DNA from: Lachnospiraceae bacterium
GTDB taxonomy: Bacteria > Bacillota > Clostridia > Lachnospirales > Lachnospiraceae
NCBI GenBank assembly: GCA_014804225.1
Contig: JAAVAF010000083.1
Coordinates: forward strand, 1 to 5,455
Length of the DNA: 5,455 nt
Direction of reading: 5' to 3'
Shown: piece by piece, positions 1 to 5,455 of the stretch
Layout of the letters: the number at the start of each line of letters is the position of its first letter
How positions within the stretch are numbered: the stretch's first letter is position 1
Translations under genes and position numbers: made by a program
Notes under the pieces: generated by a model
The model's database searches: none
The model's input: only the letters and a program-made list of their open reading frames with translations
What the model was told of the DNA's origin: nothing

Positions 1-65
1 TTTTATGAATAGATTGAAAACCAAAGATTTTCCAAAAGAAAGACTTCCACGAAAGGAAAAATCAC

Positions 66-1187
66 ATGAAATGCATACAGAAAAGTCTTGGAATTTTAGC
101 TCCACACTACCAGATTGAAAATTTCTGTGTACCGACGCAGACGTTGTTTCTTGATATTGAAACCACGGGGCTTTATGCGAAAAGTTCCGTCCTCTATATG
201 ATTGGCTGCGTATACTTAAGCGAGAAAGACGGTCCCGCACATTGGCGTTCTATCCAGTGGTTTTCCACCAACTATGATGACGAAGGAAATGTACTTGAGG
301 CATTTGTCCAATTTGCGGCAAACTACCGCTTTTTGATCCATTTTAACGGCAACAGCTTCGATATTCCTTATCTGCAAAACAAACTCGAACACTATCAACT
401 GGAGCTTGATTTGAATCGTTTCGAAGGAATTGATATCTATAGACGCATATCTCCTTACAAGAGTTTTTTAAGATTGCCTGACTGCAAGCAGAAAACATTG
501 GAGGGTTTTCTGCATACCACAAAGCGCGACGACAAATACACCGGCGGAGAGTTGATTGAAATTTATCACGACTATGTGCTTTCGCACAGTGAAAAAAGCG
601 AACAGCTGCTGCTTCTTCACAATGAAGAAGATTTAAAAGGAATGCTTGAAATCATTTCCGCGCTCGCCATTCCCGATTTATTTCATCTTCCAATTAAAGT
701 GATAAAGGTTCAGGCAAACTATTACAGAGACATCAACCAGAAACAATGTCCCGAAATTATCATGAGTTTAAAACTCCCCTCACCACTGCCTACCGATATC
801 TCATACAGCATGAATGACTGCTATTTCATCGGTCACGGCGAGACTGGCAAGCTCAGAGTCCCCTTATATGAAGAAGAAATGAAATATTTCTATTCAAACT
901 ACAAAGATTATTACTATCTTCCACAGGAGGACATTGCCATTCACAAATCCGTTGCATCCTTTGTTGACAAACAATATCGGGAACAGGCGAAAGCAGCCAA
1001 CTGCTATACACGCAAGACCTCTTCCTATCTCCCGCAGTGGGACGCAGTTTTTACACCATTCTTTAAACGGAACTATGACAGCAAAAAATTGTTCTTTGAA
1101 CTGACAGACGAATTGAAAACGCAGCGAGAATCTTTTAATCAATATGCACATCATATCCTTGAAATGATGGTTTTAACCAAAAAATAG
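66..1187 (+). CDS. YprB-like ribonuclease H-fold (DEDDh) exonuclease domain protein
   Basis: Predicted 3'-5' exonuclease-like protein of 373 residues, probably cytoplasmic: no signal peptide or membrane segment is evident. The N-terminal half carries the DEDD nuclease signature: FLDIETTGL with D30 and E32, then HFNGNSFDIPYL with D99, then LLLHNEEDL with H185 and D189 spaced as HxxxD. This is the DEDDh layout of the RNase_H_2/YprB group, so all expected acidic residues are present. Residues about 215-373 form a second region rich in aromatic and charged residues (for example EEMKYFYSNYKDYYYLP and RKTSSYLPQW), which I recall from related clostridial proteins but whose role I cannot name. The start is supported by AAAGGA about 8 nt upstream. 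The gene stands alone on the + strand, and its TAG stop lies inside the stem of the downstream terminator. The family's physiological substrate is not established. The domain call is firm; nuclease activity is inferred from the motifs. Confidence 0.85.
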   Translation: MKCIQKSLGILAPHYQIENFCVPTQTLFLDIETTGLYAKSSVLYMIGCVYLSEKDGPAHWRSIQWFSTNYDDEGNVLEAFVQFAANYRFLIHFNGNSFDIPYLQNKLEHYQLELDLNRFEGIDIYRRISPYKSFLRLPDCKQKTLEGFLHTTKRDDKYTGGELIEIYHDYVLSHSEKSEQLLLLHNEEDLKGMLEIISALAIPDLFHLPIKVIKVQANYYRDINQKQCPEIIMSLKLPSPLPTDISYSMNDCYFIGHGETGKLRVPLYEEEMKYFYSNYKDYYYLPQEDIAIHKSVASFVDKQYREQAKAANCYTRKTSSYLPQWDAVFTPFFKRNYDSKKLFFELTDELKTQRESFNQYAHHILEMMVLTKK

Positions 1188-1216
1188 AAAGTCCGCCAAG
1201 CGAACTTTCTATTTTT
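1180..1216. terminator. Bidirectional intrinsic terminator between convergent yprB-like and cheR genes
   Basis: Long inverted repeat: AAAAATAGAAAGT on the left pairs with ACTTTCTATTTTT on the right. It is extended inward by CGC/GCG around a three-base loop (1197-1199). A tract of A on one side and T on the other gives a U-run in both directions. The one imperfect pair (1193/1203) is C-A for + strand transcripts but U-G wobble for - strand transcripts, so the hairpin is slightly better for cheR. The yprB-like stop codon (1185-1187) is inside the left arm, and the cheR stop (1223-1225) lies 6 bp outside the right arm. Confidence 0.85.
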
Positions 1217-1222
1217 ATCTTC

Positions 1223-2002
1223 TTATTTATTTTTTACATAGAAGAACGAATTCTTCCTCTCATAACCGATTTCCTTATAATTCATAATCTGCTCAGTACT
1301 TCCGATAAAGAGAATACCACCATTCTTTAAAGAGGCATTATACTTTCTAAATATTTCGTCTTTTGCCTCCTCCGTAAAGTAAATCAGCACATTTCTGCAC
1401 ACAATCAAATCACATTTATCAGGATATGTATCTTTTAAAAGATTATGCTGCTGGAACTGCACTCTCGCTTTGATTTCATCTGAAATCTTATAAGATGGAC
1501 CTACCTTTGTAAAATATTTTTTCTTAAACTCATCCGGCACAGCTGCAATACTTTTCTCATTGTATAAACCAAGCTTTGCCTTCTCGATTACCTGCTTATC
1601 AATATCCGTCGCCGTAATATTAATCTGATTGAGCGGAATATGCTTTGAGAACGCCATGACAAGCGAATATGGCTCATCTCCTGTAGAACACGCTGCACTC
1701 CAAATTTTAAGTTTTGTCCCAAATTTGCTGATCAACTCCGGAATGATCTGCTTATCCATCAACTGCCACTGCTCGGGATTTCTGTAAAATTCCGATACGT
1801 TAATCGTGAGATAATTTACAAAATCGTCAAAGACTGCCTTATCATCACGAAGCTTTAATACAAACTTGTCGTATCCTGTCACCTTGTGTTTTGCAATCAG
1901 TGTATCAATACGACGTTTCATCTGTTTTTCCTTGTACGCATTCAAGTCAATCTTAGTGAGTGAAAAAACCTCTTTTTTGAAATATTCATAATCATATGCC
2001 AT
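1223..2002 (-). CDS. cheR: Chemotaxis protein methyltransferase CheR
   Basis: S-adenosylmethionine-dependent methyltransferase that adds methyl esters to glutamates of methyl-accepting chemotaxis receptors, the adaptation step opposed by CheB. The protein is 259 residues, the usual size of a Firmicute CheR without a TPR tail. An N-terminal helical CheR_N region (about 5-55) precedes the catalytic domain. Visible motifs are TINVSEFYRNP (67-77, the conserved receptor/SAM-proximal segment with R74), IWSAACSTGDEPYSL (100-114, SAM-binding loop), ATDID (131-135, acidic residue for the SAM ribose) and CRNVLIYF (202-209). I start it at the ATG at 2002 because AGGGGG lies 8 nt upstream; an in-frame ATG at 2035 would put 11 poorly fitting residues in front and span that ribosome binding site. 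No other che, fli or receptor gene is in the window, so its receptor partners are elsewhere. It looks monocistronic, with its own terminator. Confidence 0.95.
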   Translation of the reverse strand: MAYDYEYFKKEVFSLTKIDLNAYKEKQMKRRIDTLIAKHKVTGYDKFVLKLRDDKAVFDDFVNYLTINVSEFYRNPEQWQLMDKQIIPELISKFGTKLKIWSAACSTGDEPYSLVMAFSKHIPLNQINITATDIDKQVIEKAKLGLYNEKSIAAVPDEFKKKYFTKVGPSYKISDEIKARVQFQQHNLLKDTYPDKCDLIVCRNVLIYFTEEAKDEIFRKYNASLKNGGILFIGSTEQIMNYKEIGYERKNSFFYVKNK

Positions 2003-2010
2003 GAGTATTT

Positions 2011-2018
2011 CCCCCTTT
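2011..2018 (-). promoter_or_regulatory. Ribosome binding site that sets the cheR start
   Basis: On the - strand AAAGGGGG stands 8 nt before the ATG at 2002. It lies inside the reading frame of the longer alternative (ATG at 2035), which has no comparable site. This decides for the shorter 259-residue CheR. Confidence 0.8.
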
Positions 2019-2041
2019 GCTTTTTTCTGAAACATTTTTTG

Positions 2042-2074
2042 TTTAACAAATTTTGTTATATTGATTTTGTTAAA
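2042..2074. repeat. Cluster of TAACAAA/TTTGTTA inverted repeats upstream of cheR
   Basis: Within 33 bp there are three copies of one heptamer. The sequence at 2044-2058 is a near-perfect palindrome, TAACAAA-T-TTTGTTA. A further ATTTTGTTA at 2064-2072 repeats the one at 2050-2058 in the same orientation, 14 bp apart. The outer copies extend to 9-bp arms, TTTAACAAA (2042-2050) and TTTGTTAAA (2066-2074), with 15 bp between. The cluster sits about 40 bp upstream of the cheR start, in its probable leader or promoter. It could be an operator for a dimeric regulator or only AT-rich chance; I recognise no specific regulator. Confidence 0.4.
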
Positions 2075-2101
2075 ATATTCACATATGTAATATAATAAAT
2101 A

Positions 2102-2127
2102 GCCCCGGGAGCTTATGCTCCCAGAGC
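2102..2127 (-). terminator. GC-rich hairpin, probable terminator of the flavoprotein-cmk-ispH-S1 operon
   Basis: Read on the - strand, GCTCTGGGAGC and GCTCCCGGGGC form an 11-bp stem (with U-G wobbles) closed by an ATAA loop, about 32 nt after the S1 gene stop. It is followed by TATTTATTATATTAC, which is U-rich but not a clean U-run, so termination may be partial or the hairpin may serve as a 3'-end stabiliser. Its place at the operon end supports terminator function. The rest of the gap to cheR (2003-2159) contains AT-rich sequence and the inverted-repeat cluster, with no gene. Confidence 0.6.
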
Positions 2128-2159
2128 AATTTCATTCAGTTGTAACGTTCTGCCTATAA

Positions 2160-3326
2160 CTACTCGGCAGTTTCTTCCGCTTCCTGCTTTGCAATCACTG
2201 CATCAATATCTACCGAAACAACATCTGCATCATCTTCCACTGCCTTTTCTTCAACAGGCTCCTCCTTCACTTCCGGAGCAAGCAGCGCCTTGATGCTGAG
2301 ACTGATTTTCTTGCCTTCCTCATTAAAGTCAACAACCTTCGCCGTAACTTCCTGACCTACAGACAATACATCTGCCGGCTTCTCAATATGCTCTCTCGCA
2401 ATCTGAGAAACATGAAGAAGTGCATCAATGCCGGGCTCAAGCTCTACAAATGCGCCAAAATCTGTCATTCTTGCAACCTTACCAGTTACCTCATTTCCTA
2501 CCGCATACTTCGTAGATGCATTCTTCCAAGGATTTGAATCATCAAACTTAAGCGATAATGCTACCTTTGTTCCGTCTATGTCCTTAATCAGTACCTTCAG
2601 TGTTTCGCCAACCTTAAATACCTTTTTCGGGTTCTCAACGCGTCCCCAAGACATCTCCGAAATGTGGAGCAGTCCGTCAACGCCGCCAAGATCGATAAAT
2701 GCACCAAAGTCTGTCACATTCTTAACTGTACCTTCAACCACATCACCGGCTTTAATCCGCTCAAAAAGCTCCTTCTGCATCTCAAGCTTCTTTGCAACGA
2801 TAAGCTGCTTGCGGTCACCGATATAACGTCTTCTCTTAGGATTATACTCGCTAATGACAAACTCGATTTCCTGTCCTGCATACTTGTTTAAGTCTTTCTC
2901 ATATACATCTGATACAAGACTTGCAGGAATAAAGATTCTTACTTCCTCAACAACAACGCTTAAGCCGCCGTCCAATACCTGCGATACTTTCGCAGTAAGG
3001 ACTTCCTTGTTATTGAAAGCCTCTTCGATTCTCTTGTTGCCTCTGTCGGCAGCAAGTCTTTTGTAGGTAAGAAGAACCTGTCCCTCACCATCATTTACTT
3101 TCAGAACCTTAACCTCCATCTTATCACCAGGTTTAATAACCGTGGTAAGGTCAACGTTTGGCTCATTGGTGTATTCGTTACGTGTAAGAATACCGTCAGA
3201 CTTGTAGCCGATGTTAAGGATTACTTCATCCGGTTTCACATCGATGACTGTACCTTCGATTACCTCTCCTGTATGAATAGTTTTTAAAGATTCTTCTAAC
3301 ATTTGTTCAAAAGTTAATTCTGACAT
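2160..3326 (-). CDS. S1 RNA-binding domain protein (ribosomal protein S1 / YpfD-like)
   Basis: RNA-binding protein of 388 residues with four S1 (OB-fold) domains, at about 18-90, 107-176, 191-261 and 276-347, then a short acidic tail (about 351-388) rich in Glu, Asp and Val. Domains 3 and 4 are the most canonical, each with the T-DFGAF core (VTDFGAFIDLGGVDGLLHIS and MTDFGAFVELEPGIDALLHV). Domain 2 is more diverged and ends in the basic stretch KRRRYIGDRK. Four domains and this length match the Firmicute YpfD/short-S1 group rather than the six-domain Gram-negative S1, so a full S1-like role in mRNA loading should not be assumed. The ATG at 3326 is chosen because GAGGAGG lies 9 nt upstream; a TTG at 3344 would precede this site. 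The first 20 bp overlap the 3' end of ispH in another frame, implying translational coupling. It is the last gene of the operon. Confidence 0.9.
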   Translation of the reverse strand: MSELTFEQMLEESLKTIHTGEVIEGTVIDVKPDEVILNIGYKSDGILTRNEYTNEPNVDLTTVIKPGDKMEVKVLKVNDGEGQVLLTYKRLAADRGNKRIEEAFNNKEVLTAKVSQVLDGGLSVVVEEVRIFIPASLVSDVYEKDLNKYAGQEIEFVISEYNPKRRRYIGDRKQLIVAKKLEMQKELFERIKAGDVVEGTVKNVTDFGAFIDLGGVDGLLHISEMSWGRVENPKKVFKVGETLKVLIKDIDGTKVALSLKFDDSNPWKNASTKYAVGNEVTGKVARMTDFGAFVELEPGIDALLHVSQIAREHIEKPADVLSVGQEVTAKVVDFNEEGKKISLSIKALLAPEVKEEPVEEKAVEDDADVVSVDIDAVIAKQEAEETAE

Positions 3327-4164
3327 AATTTTGAACCTCCTCAATTATTTTGTTTGGGGTAGAAGCCCCCGCTGTGATGCCCACCAGTTCAACAGAATTA
3401 GGTAAATCTAATTTCAGGTCTGCCAGTGTTTGTATATAGTAAGTACCCTCACATTTGCTCTTACACAACTCGTAAAGCTTACGCGTATTAGAACTATGAG
3501 TACCACCTATCACAATCATAACGTCCGCCTTGGCTGCTAAATCAACCGCCTCTTTCTGACGTTCTTCCGTTGCATTACATATAGTATTCGCAACAATTAT
3601 ATCATAACCTTTTTTTTGAAAAATTTCAACTAAATCTTGAAATTTCTTGTAATTAAATGTCGTTTGAGACACAATACACAATTTTTCATCTGATTTTGCA
3701 TCAAAATTCTCTGCCGCCTGCATATCCTCAATCACTGTGGCGGGTGTATTGGACCAGCCTTTGATCCCTTCCACCTCAGGATGACCATCATTTCCTATAA
3801 TCACAATCCGGCGCCCCTGTGACGATTCTTTTTCGACAATCCCATGAATGCGTTTTACAAACGGACAAGTCGCATCGACACAGTCAAGTTCCTTTTTCTC
3901 TATAATATCATAAATATCCTTTGAAACCCCATGTGAACGAATAATCACGCTCCCGCTGTCCAACGCTTCAAGCTCCTGTCTTGAATCTAAGACCTTTACA
4001 CCCTTTTTCTCCAAGTCTTTTACGACTTCCTCATTGTGTATAATCGGTCCATACGTGTATATTCCGCCCTTGCTGCCATTCTTCTCAAGCTGCTCATAAA
4101 CGGTATCGACAGCACGCTTTACGCCAAAACAAAACCCCGATGTTTTCGCAAGTACAACTTCCAT
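3307..4164 (-). CDS. ispH: 4-hydroxy-3-methylbut-2-enyl diphosphate reductase
   Basis: Last enzyme of the MEP (non-mevalonate) isoprenoid pathway: a [4Fe-4S] cytoplasmic enzyme that reductively dehydroxylates HMBPP to IPP and DMAPP. The 285 residues fit the single-domain bacterial form. The three cluster cysteines are present: C12 in SGFCFGVKRAVD, C100 in DATCPFVKRIH and C196 in NTICNATEERQ. Substrate-pocket residues are also visible: H43 (GPIIHN), H78 (RSHGV), H128 and the catalytic glutamate E130 (GHPEVEG), the SQTT segment (166-169), and the phosphate-binding SSNT (224-227) and AGASTP (265-270). The ATG at 4164 has GGGAGG 8 nt upstream and lies 15 bp after the cmk stop. The 3' end overlaps the S1 gene by 20 bp. 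In many Clostridia the two proteins are one polypeptide; here they are in different frames. All key residues are intact, so the enzyme should be active. Confidence 0.97.
   Translation of the reverse strand: MEVVLAKTSGFCFGVKRAVDTVYEQLEKNGSKGGIYTYGPIIHNEEVVKDLEKKGVKVLDSRQELEALDSGSVIIRSHGVSKDIYDIIEKKELDCVDATCPFVKRIHGIVEKESSQGRRIVIIGNDGHPEVEGIKGWSNTPATVIEDMQAAENFDAKSDEKLCIVSQTTFNYKKFQDLVEIFQKKGYDIIVANTICNATEERQKEAVDLAAKADVMIVIGGTHSSNTRKLYELCKSKCEGTYYIQTLADLKLDLPNSVELVGITAGASTPNKIIEEVQNYVRINF
3336..3342 (-). promoter_or_regulatory. Ribosome binding site of the S1 gene, inside the ispH coding region
   Basis: GAGGAGG on the - strand encodes the Glu-Glu of the ispH C-terminus (IEEVQNY) and sits 9 nt before the S1 ATG at 3326. 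A strong site buried in the upstream gene fits termination-reinitiation coupling and fixes the S1 start. Confidence 0.85.
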
Positions 4165-4179
4165 CTGCGGTGCCTCCCG

Positions 4180-4836
4180 TCAATCACACATTTTGATAAT
4201 CGCATCTGCAACCTGTTCGATTGTCATATCCGACGAATCCAAAAGCACTGCGTCATCTGCCTGCTTTAACGGTGAAAGTTCTCTGTGCATATCCTGATAA
4301 TCGCGGTCTATAATGTCCTTTTCAATCACATCCAGATCGCACGCTTCCCCTTTTGCCTTTAACTCTTCATAACGCCTTACGGCACGCACGTGACTGCTCG
4401 CCGTCAAATAAACTTTAACATCGGCGTTCGGAAGAACACACGTTCCGATATCTCTGCCATCCATAACAACACTTTCTTTTTGGGCAAGTGCCTGTTGAAG
4501 CTCCACCAGCTTTTTGCGCACCGCTCCGTTTGTGCTGCTTTTGGATGCCATTTTACTGACCTCCTCCGTACGGATCAGACCATTTACGTTTCTGCCATTT
4601 AGCCATACAACCTGTTCGCCGTTTTCATAGCTTATCGTGACATCCACATGATCTGTGGCGGCAGCAATTTTCTCCGAATCGTCCGCCGAAATGCCTTCCT
4701 CCAAAAAATACAATGCCATAGCACGGTACATCGCGCCCGTGTCTACATACACAAACCCTTTCTTTTTTGCAATCAATTTTGCAATCGTGCTTTTTCCGGC
4801 TCCCGCCGGACCGTCAATAGCAATATTGTAACTCAT
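4180..4836 (-). CDS. cmk: Cytidylate (CMP/dCMP) kinase
   Basis: Transfers phosphate from ATP to CMP or dCMP to give CDP/dCDP, a salvage and recycling step feeding RNA, DNA and CDP-lipid synthesis in the cytoplasm. The 218 residues match the usual length of the bacterial enzyme. Motifs in order: Walker A IDGPAGAGKST (7-17, with K15 and S16), DTGAMYRA (32-39, CMP site), IRTEEVSKMAS (88-98, NMP-binding region), DGRDIGT (126-132, CMP base recognition), the arginine-containing segment VRRYEEL (153-159), DRDYQDMHRELSPL (177-190) and DSSDMTIEQV (200-209). The ATG at 4836 has GGGGG 7 nt upstream. It follows the flavoprotein gene by 43 bp and precedes ispH by 15 bp on the same strand, so cotranscription is likely. 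Nothing in the sequence looks damaged. Confidence 0.97.
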   Translation of the reverse strand: MSYNIAIDGPAGAGKSTIAKLIAKKKGFVYVDTGAMYRAMALYFLEEGISADDSEKIAAATDHVDVTISYENGEQVVWLNGRNVNGLIRTEEVSKMASKSSTNGAVRKKLVELQQALAQKESVVMDGRDIGTCVLPNADVKVYLTASSHVRAVRRYEELKAKGEACDLDVIEKDIIDRDYQDMHRELSPLKQADDAVLLDSSDMTIEQVADAIIKMCD

Positions 4837-4879
4837 TTTAGTTCCCCCATTTTATCTATTATTTCAATTTCCATAAATT

Positions 4880-5455
4880 TCATTCAAACTGTGCAGCGCT
4901 TATGCCTGCTAGATACCCCGTAGACCACGCAATCTGCAAATTAAAGCCGCCCGTGAGCGCATCAATGTCTAAAACCTCACCTGCAAAATAGAGTCCTTTT
5001 ACAAGCTTCGATTCCATAGTAGACGGATTAACCTCATTTACCGCTACACCGCCCTTTGTGACAATCGCCTCATCATAGCCGCGAAGTCCCGAAACCGTAA
5101 GCTCCATGCGTTTTATAACCGACACGAAGTGTTCGCGCTCCTCTTTTGTAATTTCGTTAATCTTTTTGTCTGCCGCAATTGCCGAAAGCTGTGGCATAAT
5201 CGGCACCAGTTTTGCCGGAAACAGCGCACCAAGCACATTTTTAAACTGCTTGTTTTTGTTGGCATCAAATTCCCGCAAAACACGCTTGTCAAGCTGTTCA
5301 TATGTAAGCGCAGGCTTTAAATCAATATAAATTTTTGCCTCATTTTCCGCCTTGTCTTTTCGTTTATGTGCGTGTATATAATGTACATATACGCTTGCCG
5401 CACTGAGCATCAGCGGTCCGCTCACCCCATAGTGTGTAAACAAAAACTCACCAAA
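4880..5455 (-). CDS. NAD(P)/FAD-dependent oxidoreductase, BaiN/YhiN/HI0933 family (C-terminal part, cut by window edge)
   Basis: C-terminal 191 residues of a flavoprotein whose 5' end lies beyond the right edge; the frame is open to the last base, and translation from 5455 begins FGEFLFTHYGVSGPLML. That FTH-G-SGP segment and the terminal KGLYFAGEVLDIDALTGGFN block, followed by LQIAWSTGYLAG, are the family hallmarks; the latter is the FAD-contacting GE-x2-D-x2-x-GG-NLQ loop. The middle part holds the helical insert domain (about residues 40-110 of this piece) typical of HI0933-like proteins. Family members are variously named aminoacetone oxidase, YhiN or BaiN, but the true substrate is unsettled, so no gene symbol is given. 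The TTG at 5443 is internal and not the real start. It is the first visible gene of the operon with cmk, ispH and the S1 gene. Full-length members are about 400 residues, so roughly half is missing here. Confidence 0.9.
   Translation of the reverse strand, partial: FGEFLFTHYGVSGPLMLSAASVYVHYIHAHKRKDKAENEAKIYIDLKPALTYEQLDKRVLREFDANKNKQFKNVLGALFPAKLVPIMPQLSAIAADKKINEITKEEREHFVSVIKRMELTVSGLRGYDEAIVTKGGVAVNEVNPSTMESKLVKGLYFAGEVLDIDALTGGFNLQIAWSTGYLAGISAAQFE

Noticed and set aside
5..118. Short + strand frame from ATG at 5 overlapping the start of the yprB-like gene
   Set aside because: Only 37 codons, Lys-rich, no ribosome binding site visible within the window, and overlaps the better supported start at 66. 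It could at most be the tail of an upstream gene, which cannot be judged here.
894..1154. 86-residue open frame on the - strand inside the yprB-like gene
   Set aside because: Antisense shadow of a gene with recognisable domain motifs; the Phe/Val/Cys-rich composition reflects the complement of the real frame.
2060..2100. Possible cheR promoter (for example TGTGAA - 17 bp - TATAAC on the - strand, or a motility sigma-factor site)
   Set aside because: The region is so AT-rich that several weak -10-like hexamers occur, none has a good -35 partner, and no sigma-28-type GCCGATAA-like box is visible.
2428..2826. 132-residue open frame on the + strand opposite the S1 gene
   Set aside because: It lies wholly antisense to a clearly conserved S1-domain gene, is Ser/Thr/Pro-rich low-complexity as expected from antisense translation, and has no convincing ribosome binding site.
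4837..4879. Possible internal promoter or attenuator between the flavoprotein gene and cmk
   Set aside because: The 43-bp AT-rich gap shows only the cmk ribosome binding site; no hairpin or convincing -35/-10 pair was found.
5106..5330. Overlapping small frames on both strands within the flavoprotein gene
   Set aside because: All are shadows of the conserved BaiN/YhiN-family frame, which stays open through this stretch and carries the family motifs.

Overview
The window looks like ordinary chromosomal core genome from a low-to-mid GC Firmicute, most likely a Clostridia/Lachnospiraceae-type anaerobe. That placement is inferred from strong GGAGG-type ribosome binding sites, the gene order flavoprotein - cmk - ispH - S1 protein, use of the MEP isoprenoid pathway (ispH), and the style of the YprB-like and CheR proteins. 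No 16S rRNA or other decisive taxonomic marker is present.

Layout. Positions 66-1187 on the + strand encode a YprB-like protein with a DEDDh-type RNase H-fold exonuclease domain. It converges on a stand-alone cheR (chemotaxis methyltransferase, 1223-2002, - strand), and the two share a bidirectional intrinsic terminator at about 1180-1216. A 157-bp AT-rich gap (2003-2159) upstream of cheR holds a hairpin that probably ends the next operon and a cluster of inverted TAACAAA/TTTGTTA motifs. From 2160 to the right edge, all genes lie on the - strand and read right to left: a BaiN/YhiN/HI0933-family flavoprotein (cut by the window edge), cmk (cytidylate kinase), ispH (last enzyme of the MEP pathway) and a four-domain S1 RNA-binding protein (rpsA/ypfD-like). 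The gaps are 43 bp, then 15 bp, then a 20-bp overlap, so this is very probably one transcript.

How the genes fit together. The right-hand operon combines housekeeping functions: pyrimidine nucleotide supply (cmk), isoprenoid precursors (ispH) and translation/RNA binding (S1). The ispH/S1 junction is the most interesting point. These two proteins are often fused in Clostridia. Here they are separate, overlapping frames, and the ispH stop sits at a UUU-UGA sequence where a +1 slip would produce the fused protein. Good Shine-Dalgarno spacing for the S1 gene makes plain translational coupling the simpler reading.

I found no mobile element, CRISPR array, tRNA, rRNA, riboswitch or recognisable defence system, and nothing that amounts to a novel multi-gene system.
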